This document shows, in pieces, positions 27,835 to 37,115 of a DNA stretch of 64,000 nucleotides; the first letter of the stretch is position 1, and each line of letters starts with the position of its first letter. The notes under the pieces are model-generated. The model saw only the letters and a list, made by a program, of their open reading frames with translations, did not search any database and was not told the DNA's origin. The stretch is from assembly GCF_001895045.1 (NCBI RefSeq), contig NZ_BDAM01000001.1, positions 868,001 through 932,000 on the forward strand, written 5' to 3'. The position numbers and the translations under genes are program-made. The DNA comes from Rhodococcus coprophilus NBRC 100603 (GTDB lineage: Bacteria > Actinomycetota > Actinomycetes > Mycobacteriales > Mycobacteriaceae).

Positions 27835-28806
27835 ATGTGCACAGCCGCCAACTACGTCGCCGAGGATCACTACTTCGGCCGCAACCTTGACCTCGAATAC
27901 TCCTACCACGAAGCGGTAACGGTCACGCCGCGCAATTTCCCGTTCGAGTTCCGGAACGTGCCCGCACAGAATACGCACCACGCCCTGATCGGGATGGCGA
28001 CGGTCGCCGACGGTTACCCGCTGTATTACGACGCGACCAACGAAAAGGGTCTGAGCATGGCGGGACTGAACTTTCCCGGCAATGCCGACTACAAACCCGT
28101 CTCCGAGGACGGGACGAATATCGCGTCCTTCGAATTCATTCCGTGGGTCCTCGGGCAGTTCGAGACCGTCGCCGAGGTGCGAGATGCACTGGCGGATGTG
28201 CGCATCGTCGACACCGCGTTCAGCGCCGAGTTTCCGCCGTCACCGCTGCACTGGATCATCTCCGACCGAACCCAATCCATCTCGGTGGAGTCCGTTGCCG
28301 AAGGCCTGAAGGTGCACGACAATCCGATCCAGGTCCTCACCAACAATCCGACCTTCGATATCCAGCTGTTCAACATCAACAACTATATGAATCTGTCGAT
28401 CGACCCGCCGGAGCCGCATTTCTCGAAGGAGATCGATTTCGATGTGTACAGCCGCGGACTCGGCGCCGTCGGATTGCCGGGCGACCTGTCCTCGATGTCG
28501 CGCTTCGTCAAAGCCGCATTCACGAAGGTGAATTCGGTGTCCGGCCAATCGGAATCCGAGGCGATCAGCCAGTTCTTTCACATCCTGGGTTCCGTGGAAC
28601 AGCAGCGAGGATGCGTTCGCCTCGGGGACAAGTACGAGATCACCATCTACTCGTCGTGCTGCAATACCGACAAAGGCGTCTACTACTACCGGACCTACGA
28701 GAACAGCCAGATCACCGGCGTGGACATGCACAAGGAAGACCTCGACGGAACCGGCCTCGCCTCGTACCCACTGGTGACGGAGCAGCAGATCCTCATGAAG
28801 AACTGA
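27835..28806 (+). CDS. Bile salt hydrolase / penicillin V acylase-like Ntn hydrolase (choloylglycine hydrolase family)
   Basis: A 323-residue cytosolic Ntn hydrolase that cleaves linear amide bonds, such as conjugated bile acids, penicillin V or acyl-homoserine lactones. The start MCTAANY exposes Cys2 as nucleophile after methionine removal. All catalytic positions of bile salt hydrolases are present at their usual numbers: Cys2, Arg16, Asp19, Asn79, Asn170 and Arg223. The C-terminus (VYYYRTYENSQITGVDMHKEDLDG) closely resembles gut-bacterial enzymes. The ATG at 27835 follows GGAGG. It is not part of the conserved gene order, lies next to a tRNA gene and uses somewhat more A/T-ending codons than its neighbours, which suggests acquisition by transfer. 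The natural substrate is unknown. Confidence 0.88.
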   Translation: MCTAANYVAEDHYFGRNLDLEYSYHEAVTVTPRNFPFEFRNVPAQNTHHALIGMATVADGYPLYYDATNEKGLSMAGLNFPGNADYKPVSEDGTNIASFEFIPWVLGQFETVAEVRDALADVRIVDTAFSAEFPPSPLHWIISDRTQSISVESVAEGLKVHDNPIQVLTNNPTFDIQLFNINNYMNLSIDPPEPHFSKEIDFDVYSRGLGAVGLPGDLSSMSRFVKAAFTKVNSVSGQSESEAISQFFHILGSVEQQRGCVRLGDKYEITIYSSCCNTDKGVYYYRTYENSQITGVDMHKEDLDGTGLASYPLVTEQQILMKN

Positions 28807-30528
<1,722 letters not shown>

Positions 30529-30550
30529 CGTCGACCGCGTCGACGCAAAC

Positions 30551-30583
30551 GGCGGGCTCCGGTTTTCCGGAGCCCGCCGTTTC
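30551..30583 (+). terminator. Rho-independent-like terminator after gdhA
   Basis: A perfect 12-bp GC-rich stem (30551-30562 with 30567-30578), TTTT loop and a GTTTC tail, 22 bases after the gdhA stop. Confidence 0.9.
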
Positions 30584-30657
30584 TGCATTCGACCCGGGTG
30601 TTCGACCGCCGCTGTCCGTGGTTGGGGTGTCCCGTACGGGGCGGGCGTCGAAGCCCG

Positions 30658-30879
30658 CTATTCGGTCGGGTTGCTGCCCGCTGTGCCCCGCTCATCGTCG
30701 CTGCGCGCCTTGCGTGCGGCCTCGCGCATCTCGATCCCGTCGGTGATCCAGCCGCCGACCTCGCGGGTGACGTCACGGACAGCTCCGGTGATGATTCCCG
30801 CGATCGCGCCGACGCGTGTCGCCGCGGATTCAGCCATCTCCTGGGCGATGTCCTTGTTGCGTTCGAACTTCCCGACCAT
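30658..30879 (-). CDS. Small hypothetical protein downstream of the desaturase gene
   Basis: A 73-residue protein starting MVGKFERNKDIAQEMAES, with a moderately hydrophobic central helix (AIAGIITGAVRDVTREVGGWI) between charged ends. I do not recognise a family. The ATG at 30879 lies 11 bases after the desaturase stop, with GGGG purines before it, so it is likely the third gene of the reductase-desaturase operon. It might be a peripheral membrane partner of that system. Confidence 0.55.
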   Translation of the reverse strand: MVGKFERNKDIAQEMAESAATRVGAIAGIITGAVRDVTREVGGWITDGIEMREAARKARSDDERGTAGSNPTE

Positions 30880-30890
30880 GGCAGTCCCCC

Positions 30891-32111
30891 TCAGACGTTC
30901 TCCCGTGCGAGGGTACCCGGAGCGGCGTCGGACTGCTCGCGTGGCGAACGCTCGAGGAGCACCGCGACGTCGGGGGTCTGCGTGACCCAGTTGGGGGGCA
31001 GCGCGAACGTGAAGATCTTCTTCCACACCGACCCCACCTGAGCGGTGAGTCCCCTGCTGTTGTAGGGCAGCCCGTACTGTTCGCACAGCTCACGGACCCG
31101 CGGTGCGAGTTCCGGGTAGCGATGCGCCGGAATATCGGGGAACAAGTGGTGCTCGATCTGGTGCGACAGATTGCCCGACATGATGTGGAACAGCGGTGAG
31201 CCGGAGATGTTCGCACTGCCGAGCAACTGCCGCACGTACCACTCGCCTCGTGTCTCCTCGGCGGTCTCTTCCTCACTGAACGACTGCACGCCCGACGGGA
31301 AGTGGCCGCAGAAGATGATCGAGTAGGCCCACACGTTGCGCACCACGTTGGCGGTCGCGTTGCCGAGCAGAGTCGGCACGAACAACGGGCCGGTGAGCAG
31401 CGGGAACGCCACATAGTCCTTGACGACCTGGCGACGCGCCTTGCGCCACCAGCCTTTCGCGAGCGGGAGGACGTCCCGCCACGACCGGGTGCCGGCGACG
31501 ATGTTCTCCGCCTCGGCGTCGTGCATCATCACGCCCCACTCGAAGAGCAGCATCAATGCGGTCGCGTAGACGGGGTTGCCGAGGTAGTACGGGTGCCACT
31601 TCTGGCTGGCGTCCATCCGCAGGATCCCGTACCCGATGTCGCGGTCTTTGCCGACGATGTTGGTGTACGTGTGGTGCATGTAGTTGTGCGAGTGCCGCCA
31701 CTGATCGGACGGGCACACGGTGTCCCACTCGAACGTGCGCGAGTTCAGGGACGGTTCCCGCATCCAGTCGTACTGGCCGTGCATCACGTTGTGCCCGATC
31801 TCCATGTTGTCGAGGATCTTCGACACGCTCAGTGCCGTGACCCCCGCGACCCAGGCGGGCGGAAAGAATCCGAGGAACATCAGCCCTCGGCCGGCGACTT
31901 CGAATCCACGCTGCGTTTTGATGATGCGATAGATGTATTCGCGGTCCTCGTCGCCGAGCGACGCCACGGTCTCTTCGCGCAGTGCGTCGAACTCCCGCCC
32001 CAGCTCGTCGATGTGCTCGCGAGTCAGCACCAACGGTTCGGGATCTGCGGGCGCCGACGAGCCGGAGAGGAACGGGAGAAAGGGGATGGTGGGTAGGGAC
32101 AGTCCGAACAT
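30891..32111 (-). CDS. desA3: Membrane acyl-CoA fatty acid desaturase (DesA3-like)
   Basis: Di-iron membrane enzyme that introduces a double bond into acyl-CoA (delta-9 type in mycobacteria). 406 residues with the three histidine boxes: GHNVMH, HSHNYMHH and HQIEHHLFPD. Hydrophobic segments lie around FLGFFPPAWVAGVTAL and YVAFPLLTGPLFVPTLLG. The ATG at 32111 sits directly after GGAGGACACC, so the open extension to 32123 was discarded. It follows the reductase gene by 59 bases, the arrangement of Rv3230c-Rv3229c and of Pseudomonas desCB. Confidence 0.92.
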   Translation of the reverse strand: MFGLSLPTIPFLPFLSGSSAPADPEPLVLTREHIDELGREFDALREETVASLGDEDREYIYRIIKTQRGFEVAGRGLMFLGFFPPAWVAGVTALSVSKILDNMEIGHNVMHGQYDWMREPSLNSRTFEWDTVCPSDQWRHSHNYMHHTYTNIVGKDRDIGYGILRMDASQKWHPYYLGNPVYATALMLLFEWGVMMHDAEAENIVAGTRSWRDVLPLAKGWWRKARRQVVKDYVAFPLLTGPLFVPTLLGNATANVVRNVWAYSIIFCGHFPSGVQSFSEEETAEETRGEWYVRQLLGSANISGSPLFHIMSGNLSHQIEHHLFPDIPAHRYPELAPRVRELCEQYGLPYNSRGLTAQVGSVWKKIFTFALPPNWVTQTPDVAVLLERSPREQSDAAPGTLARENV

Positions 32112-32170
32112 GGTGTCCTCCAATGGTTTCGCAGTAAAGGTGTCGATCCGGGGGTGCGCCGGGTGGCGCG

Positions 32171-33292
32171 TCAGAGGTCGACGGCTACATCGCCGACCGG
32201 CGCGTTGATGCAGATCTGAATTCGAGTACCGGGCTCCGCATCGACTTCACCGGTGCGCACGTCTCGCGTGCATCCGGAGATCCGGACGGCGGTACACGAA
32301 TGGCAGATTCCCATCCGGCATCCGTGCTCCGGTGTGAGACCGGCGCTCTCCGCGTGCTCGAGGAGGGTGACACCGGTGTTGTCGGCGACGACGCCCGAGG
32401 AGGCGAACGAGATGACGCCGGTGGCGTCGTCCGGGTCGACGGTGTACGTGGGCGGAGTGAATTCCTCGACGTGCACGAGGTTTTCCGCGTCGTTGCGGGC
32501 GTAGACGTCCCGGACCCGGGAGACCAGGCCGGCGGGTCCGCAGACGTACGCCGGAGTATCGGCGAACCAGGGCGCGACCGCCCGGAGGTGCGCGGGGTCG
32601 AACCGTCCTTCGAGAGCACCACCGCCCGACCGGGTGTAGGCGAGGACCACTTCGACGTTGGGCAGAGCGCCGAGCGCCTCCAGCGCCTCTCGACGCGGGA
32701 CGTGCTCCGGCGTTCGGGCGTAGTACAGGAAGGTGACCGCACCGGTGTGCCCTTCGGCGACGAGCCCCTCGAGCATCGACAGCACCGGGGTGATTCCCGA
32801 GCCGCCTCCGATGAGGATCAGCCGTTCGGCCCGTGGCGTCGGAAGCACGAAGTCACCGGCGGGTTCACCGAGTTCGACGACCAGTCCCGGTTCGGCGTGG
32901 TCGTGGAGGTAGCGCGAGACGATCCCGTCCGGGTGGAGTCCAACCGTGAACACGATCGGCCCGCTACCGTCACGCGACGCCCCGGGTGCGTACGCCGGCG
33001 AATAGGTGCGGGTGTGCCGCACTCCGTCGACCGTGACGGACAGCGGAATGTGGTTGCCCGGTTCGAAGCGGACGGGACGCGCCGGGCTGACAGTGAAGGT
33101 CACCGAACCCGAGACGTTTCGGTCCACATGTGTAACCCGAGCGCGGGTGACGGCGGTAACGAGAAGGGGATCGACCAGTTCGAGGTACCGGTCGGGGTGG
33201 TGGGGGCTCGAGAGGGTCCCCAGTGCGCCGACGAGCACTTTTCGTGCGAGCATCCGCGCGTTGTCGATCGGGGGGAGGTGGCGCGCAATCAT
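32171..33292 (-). CDS. Ferredoxin-reductase-type electron donor for the desaturase (Rv3230c-like)
   Basis: A 373-residue flavin and iron-sulfur oxidoreductase that passes electrons from NAD(P)H to the desaturase. Order of domains: FAD-binding barrel with HTRTYSPAYAP (RxYS-type flavin motif), NAD-binding domain with LIGGGSGITPVLSML and YVCGPAG, then a plant-type 2Fe-2S domain with CRMGICHSC and a later cysteine in QICINAP. The ATG at 33292 gives MIARHLPPIDNARMLARK; the frame is open far upstream but that part overlaps the divergent regulator. A perfect palindrome lies 31 bases upstream. Confidence 0.92.
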   Translation of the reverse strand: MIARHLPPIDNARMLARKVLVGALGTLSSPHHPDRYLELVDPLLVTAVTRARVTHVDRNVSGSVTFTVSPARPVRFEPGNHIPLSVTVDGVRHTRTYSPAYAPGASRDGSGPIVFTVGLHPDGIVSRYLHDHAEPGLVVELGEPAGDFVLPTPRAERLILIGGGSGITPVLSMLEGLVAEGHTGAVTFLYYARTPEHVPRREALEALGALPNVEVVLAYTRSGGGALEGRFDPAHLRAVAPWFADTPAYVCGPAGLVSRVRDVYARNDAENLVHVEEFTPPTYTVDPDDATGVISFASSGVVADNTGVTLLEHAESAGLTPEHGCRMGICHSCTAVRISGCTRDVRTGEVDAEPGTRIQICINAPVGDVAVDL

Positions 33293-33322
33293 CGGTGCCT
33301 GCCTTCCGAAGGGATCGGATTC

Positions 33323-33342
33323 CAGTGCACATCCGTGCACTG
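33323..33342. promoter_or_regulatory. Perfect palindrome, probable TetR (FabR/DesT-like) operator
   Basis: CAGTGCACATCCGTGCACTG has two perfect 8-bp arms around a 4-base spacer. It lies in the gap between the divergent reductase-desaturase operon and the TetR gene. Its size and form resemble FabR/DesT operators, which are also GC-containing dyads of about 18-20 bp. Confidence 0.75.
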
Positions 33343-33442
33343 AACTAAGTGTGACAGGCGGTTCCGCCCTCGTGTCAACCCGATTGTGACCGCGGTTACA
33401 CCCCACGCGCAGACCGAACACCGCTCTGCCTACACTCGAACC

Positions 33443-34084
33443 GTGGCCGCAGCACCCGCACCGACATCGACAACCCGAGCAGAGCGCAAGGAGCGCACTC
33501 GCCAGGCACTGCTCGACGCGGCCCTGGAACTGTCGTCGGATCGGGGTCTGGCCGGTGTCAGCCTGCGCGAGGTCGCCCGCCACGCCGGAATTGTGCCGAC
33601 CGCCTTCTACCGTCACTTCGCATCGATGGAAGAACTCGGCGTCACCCTCACCGCCGACACGATGCGCGTCCTGCGACGCCTGCTGCGCGACGCCCGCCGC
33701 TCCCCCGGCCCCGCGACCGCACGCGAATCGCTCCGCATCCTGGTGCGCGAAGTGCGGACACACGAACCCGCTTTCCGTTTCATCGCACGCGAACGACACG
33801 GCGGTCAACCGGAAGTCGCACGCACCGTCACGACCGAGTTGCGGTTGCTCGCCGGCGAACTGGCCGCGGACCTCGCACGCACCCCCGGCCTCGAGCGGTG
33901 GCCCTTCGACGACCTGGAGATGGTGGCCGACCTGCTGGTCACCGCGATGCTCGACGTGGTGCTGGAACTGTTGTCCGTGCCGCGCCCCGGAAGCGCCGAG
34001 GAGTGCGAAGTCATCGCCCGCGCCGAGAAGCAGATGCGGCTGATCCTGCTAGGAATGGCGGCCTGGAAGCCGGCGCACGACTGA
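33443..34084 (+). CDS. TetR-family repressor resembling FabR/DesT
   Basis: A 213-residue regulator. The N-terminal helix-turn-helix reads VSLREVARHAGIVPTAFYRHFASMEELG, strikingly like that of the unsaturated-fatty-acid regulators FabR and DesT, and the effector domain has the similar FRFIARERHGG segment. Those proteins sense the unsaturated/saturated acyl-CoA ratio and control desaturation. Here it diverges from a reductase-desaturase pair across a perfect palindrome, so it probably represses that operon. The GTG at 33443 is 6 bases after TACACT (leaderless); an earlier GTG at 33386 would add an unconserved leader. Confidence 0.85.
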   Translation: MAAAPAPTSTTRAERKERTRQALLDAALELSSDRGLAGVSLREVARHAGIVPTAFYRHFASMEELGVTLTADTMRVLRRLLRDARRSPGPATARESLRILVREVRTHEPAFRFIARERHGGQPEVARTVTTELRLLAGELAADLARTPGLERWPFDDLEMVADLLVTAMLDVVLELLSVPRPGSAEECEVIARAEKQMRLILLGMAAWKPAHD

Positions 34085-34108
34085 CACGATCTCCGTACGG
34101 TGGACGGC

Positions 34109-34954
34109 ATGACCGGCAACGCCGAAACGACTCTGGGAGATCTGATCTTCGATGTCCGGGTGGCGGGACCGCCCGACGGTCCCCCGGTCGTGTTGCTGCA
34201 CGGATTTCCGGAAACCGCACGCAGTTGGACACCCGTGGCGCGCCTGTTGGTGCGCGACGGATTCCGGGTGATCGCACCCGATCAACGCGGCTACTCTCCC
34301 GGCGCGCGACCCGAGGGCGTGCAACATTATCAACTGCCGGCGCTGGCCGGCGACATCATCGGTCTGCTCGACGATTTCGAGATCGAGCAGGCACACCTCG
34401 TGGGACACGACTGGGGTGCCGCGGTGGCCTGGCAGACCGCCGCGCACCACCGCGACCGCGTGTCCACCCTCACGGCGTTCTCGGTGCCGCATCTCGCCGC
34501 ATACGGCTGGGCGCTGCAGGAGGACGACGACCAGCGGGAGCGTTCGTCGTACATCCGGCTTCTGCGCATGGAGGGCAAGGCGGAATCCGTACTGCTCGAG
34601 GACGATGCGCGACGTTTGCGAGCAATGTTCGATCCGAGCGTCGATCCCGAGTCGATCGACGACTACGTCCGGACCCTGTCCCGGCCGGGCGCGCTCACCG
34701 CCGCCCTGAACTGGTACCGCGCCATGACGCGCGATCTCGAGTCGACCCCGCCGGTTCAGGTACCCACGACCTACGTCTGGAGTACCGGGGACTCGGCCAT
34801 CGGTTCCGCCGCGGCGGAGCGGTGTGGCGAATTCGTCGACGCGGATTACGAATTCGTCGTTCTCCCCGACGTCTCGCACTGGATTCCGGAACAGGCGCCC
34901 GATGCCGCCGCCGAGGCGATCCGGCGGCGGGCAGGCACTGCTGCCGAAAGCTGA
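34109..34954 (+). CDS. Alpha/beta hydrolase, epoxide hydrolase type
   Basis: A 281-residue cytosolic hydrolase. The oxyanion motif HGFPET, the nucleophile aspartate in VGHDWGAAVAW and the histidine in PDVSHWIPEQAP match soluble epoxide hydrolases and related haloalkane dehalogenases; HGFPET favours the first. The ATG at 34109 is 7 bases after TACGGT (leaderless-type), and the gene starts 24 bases after the TetR stop. Substrate is unknown; the neighbourhood suggests lipid-derived epoxides. Confidence 0.8.
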   Translation: MTGNAETTLGDLIFDVRVAGPPDGPPVVLLHGFPETARSWTPVARLLVRDGFRVIAPDQRGYSPGARPEGVQHYQLPALAGDIIGLLDDFEIEQAHLVGHDWGAAVAWQTAAHHRDRVSTLTAFSVPHLAAYGWALQEDDDQRERSSYIRLLRMEGKAESVLLEDDARRLRAMFDPSVDPESIDDYVRTLSRPGALTAALNWYRAMTRDLESTPPVQVPTTYVWSTGDSAIGSAAAERCGEFVDADYEFVVLPDVSHWIPEQAPDAAAEAIRRRAGTAAES

Positions 34955-34974
34955 TCTTCTCGTCCGGGACCGTT

Positions 34975-36201
34975 TCAGCGGTAGTTGGGATTGTTGAACT
35001 CCGGGATCTCGATGCTGATGGGCCGCAACTCGGACATGTACAGCAATACGAACTGGCGCAGCAACTCGTCGAACGTCCAGTACGCCTCCGGCGCGAGAGG
35101 CAGCGGCAGGAGTCCTTCGCGAACCGCGACGAACGGCCCCCACGCGACGTCGAGGAGGGTCCCCCACACCGGCTCGCGGGGAATACCGAGCCAGTCCGCG
35201 ATCTCGTCCCCGAGCATGAACCGCGTCAGAGCGCCCAGGATCGGCCGGGTGAGCAGGGTGAAGTCGAGACCCGCGCCGAGGTCGAGCAGGATGTCGGCAA
35301 GCTTGATGCCCTCGGGAGTCGGGGCGAGGATCGGGTCGAGCACCTCCACCGCCTGCGACTCGGCCAGGTCCCACGTCGCGGGGATGTACTGATCCTCGAT
35401 ACCGAGCATGTGCGCGCTGATCTGCCACGAATGCAGGAAGCCCTCGGATTCGTCCGCGGCGATAGGCACCTTCCAGGCTTTCAGTGTCCGCATGACCGTG
35501 GTCGGCAGGCTGTGCCAGGTCACCATCATGTCGTGCTGGCTGATCGGGACGTCCTCGGGCGCGGCGTGCTCCCAGTGCGGGGACTGCGGCAGCAGATGAC
35601 GCACCGCGGCATGAACGAGCCTGGTCTTGACGGCCGTCACGGCCATTTCACCGTCGGGTAGGTAGGCGTTGCGAGTACCGATGTCGTAGCCCAGCTTTGC
35701 CGTCTTGGAGATGCGGCGCTTCATGTTCGCGCCGCCCTTCGAGTAGTAGACCGCAAGCGCCTCCTTGGGGATGACGGTGCTCATCATCCCGCTCGCGAAG
35801 CCGTAGAGAACGCCGAGGTACAGCCCCCGTTTCTCGTTGAACCGCACGGCGGCCCCGAGCTTGGCGGGATCGGCCCAGTCGGGAAGCTGCCGGGCCCGCT
35901 CCATGAAGTCGCGCAGATCGGCGGGGAGACCACCGGGCAGCGGCTGACCGTTCCTGGTCCAGGTCCTGAGCAGTTCGTTGACTCTCGGCACATCCCCCCG
36001 GTCCAGCAACGACGCCACCAGCTGGTCGGCTTCGGGGTCCCATACCGTCCTCGGATCGGCGCCGTTTCCTGTGCCCGGGATCGATCCGGCCGGCGACCAC
36101 CTCCACGGTCGCGCCTGTGCGGGCGCTGCAAATGCAAACGCTCCCACCGCGCCGAGCGCGCCCCCCAATTCGAGGACCCTGCGCCTGCTGAGTTCTTCCA
36201 T
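34975..36201 (-). CDS. lcp: Latex clearing protein (Lcp) rubber oxygenase
   Basis: Secreted b-type haem dioxygenase that cleaves the double bonds of cis-1,4-polyisoprene (natural rubber) to oligo-isoprenoid aldehydes. 408 residues, as for Streptomyces K30 Lcp (407). A twin-arginine signal (SRRRVLELGG...APAQA, residues 5-30) precedes the DUF2236 domain. Key residues match with an offset of one: Glu147, Arg163, Lys166, Thr167, and the haem region Arg194, His197 (axial ligand), Arg201, His202 in TRLVHAAVRHLL. The ATG at 36201 follows GGAGGG. It converges with the hydrolase gene and diverges from a TetR regulator. Confidence 0.92.
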   Translation of the reverse strand: MEELSRRRVLELGGALGAVGAFAFAAPAQARPWRWSPAGSIPGTGNGADPRTVWDPEADQLVASLLDRGDVPRVNELLRTWTRNGQPLPGGLPADLRDFMERARQLPDWADPAKLGAAVRFNEKRGLYLGVLYGFASGMMSTVIPKEALAVYYSKGGANMKRRISKTAKLGYDIGTRNAYLPDGEMAVTAVKTRLVHAAVRHLLPQSPHWEHAAPEDVPISQHDMMVTWHSLPTTVMRTLKAWKVPIAADESEGFLHSWQISAHMLGIEDQYIPATWDLAESQAVEVLDPILAPTPEGIKLADILLDLGAGLDFTLLTRPILGALTRFMLGDEIADWLGIPREPVWGTLLDVAWGPFVAVREGLLPLPLAPEAYWTFDELLRQFVLLYMSELRPISIEIPEFNNPNYR

Positions 36202-36249
36202 CGATGCCCTCCACCGCCCCTGTGAGCTTGCCCGTGTGATGACGCCCGC

Positions 36250-36288
36250 GATGATGCAATGAAACACTTTTTGTGTCCCTGTATCATC
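36250..36288. promoter_or_regulatory. Inverted repeat between lcp and its divergent TetR gene
   Basis: GATGATGCA (36250-36258) and TGTATCATC (36280-36288) form 9-bp arms with one mismatch, enclosing a second small dyad ACAC-TTTTT-GTGT. The site lies 49-87 bases upstream of lcp in an A/T-richer patch, a good place for a repressor controlling lcp and itself. Confidence 0.6.
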
Positions 36289-36406
36289 AGAGCATATTCA
36301 TCCACCCCGGGCGGCGTTTTCGGATCCTTTCCACCCGCCTGCGACACCCGGCGAGCGCGGTGCGGCACGAGACACCGCAGTAGACTCGGCTTCCCAGGAG
36401 GACACC

Positions 36407-37075
36407 GTGGAACAAGCGCCGCTCGTTCGCAGCAGGACCCCGGAATCGGAGTCGCTGCTCGACCGCGCGTATCACGACGCCCGCGAACAGCCCGGCGACG
36501 ACGACCGCACCCGCACGCGCGTTCTCGACGCCGCATACGAGCAGTTCTGCCGCTTGGGCATCCAGCGCTCATCGATGGAGGAGATCGCGCGTCGTGCCCA
36601 GCTGTCCCGGATCACGCTGTACCGGAAGTTCGAGTCGAAGGACGCTCTGGTCGATCAGGTGGTCCTTCGCGAGATCCGCCGCTATTTCACGAGGTTCCTC
36701 GACGACATCGCGCGTGCCGACACCGCCGCCGACCGCGTGGTGGCCGGGTTCGTGAGTTCCCTCCGTGCCGTCCGGACCAATCCGCTGATCGGTGGTCTCC
36801 TCGACACGGAACCCACGTTGCTCGCCGGTTCCGTGGTCGGCAACGGCGAGGAGATGCTCGCGACCGTGCGGGCTTTCGTCGCAGGCCAGCTTCGGCGCGA
36901 ACAGCAGGCCGGCAACGTGTCGCACGCGCTGGACACGGATCTGGTCGCCGAGATGATGGTGCGGGTGTCCGCGTCGTTCCTCACCTTCCCGAGCCGTCTC
37001 GTCGACCTCGACGACGACACCCAGCTCGCCACGATCGCGCGCCGATTCCTCGTACCGATGCTCGACCCGGAGTGA
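36407..37075 (+). CDS. TetR/AcrR-family regulator, probable lcp repressor
   Basis: A 222-residue regulator with a helix-turn-helix at about residues 50-75 (SSMEEIARRAQLSRITLYRKFESKDALV) and a helical ligand-binding part. TetR genes called lcpR lie next to lcp in rubber-degrading Gordonia and Rhodococcus, so this is likely the equivalent; which degradation product would act as inducer is unknown. The GTG at 36407 follows AGGAGG at 5 bases. It is divergent from lcp with an inverted repeat between them. Confidence 0.8.
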   Translation: MEQAPLVRSRTPESESLLDRAYHDAREQPGDDDRTRTRVLDAAYEQFCRLGIQRSSMEEIARRAQLSRITLYRKFESKDALVDQVVLREIRRYFTRFLDDIARADTAADRVVAGFVSSLRAVRTNPLIGGLLDTEPTLLAGSVVGNGEEMLATVRAFVAGQLRREQQAGNVSHALDTDLVAEMMVRVSASFLTFPSRLVDLDDDTQLATIARRFLVPMLDPE

Positions 37076-37115
37076 TCGGCCGCGCGCGGAAACCGGGGAG
37101 TGCCGTGACCTGCGC

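Noticed and set aside
27432..28806. Integrated mobile element using tRNA-Arg as attachment site
   Set aside because: No integrase, transposase or duplicated tRNA end was found, so only possible past transfer of the single hydrolase gene is suggested.
32171..33808. 545-residue form of the desaturase reductase
   Set aside because: The extra N-terminus overlaps the divergent TetR gene and its operator and is not conserved in type; the ATG at 33292 gives the normal length.
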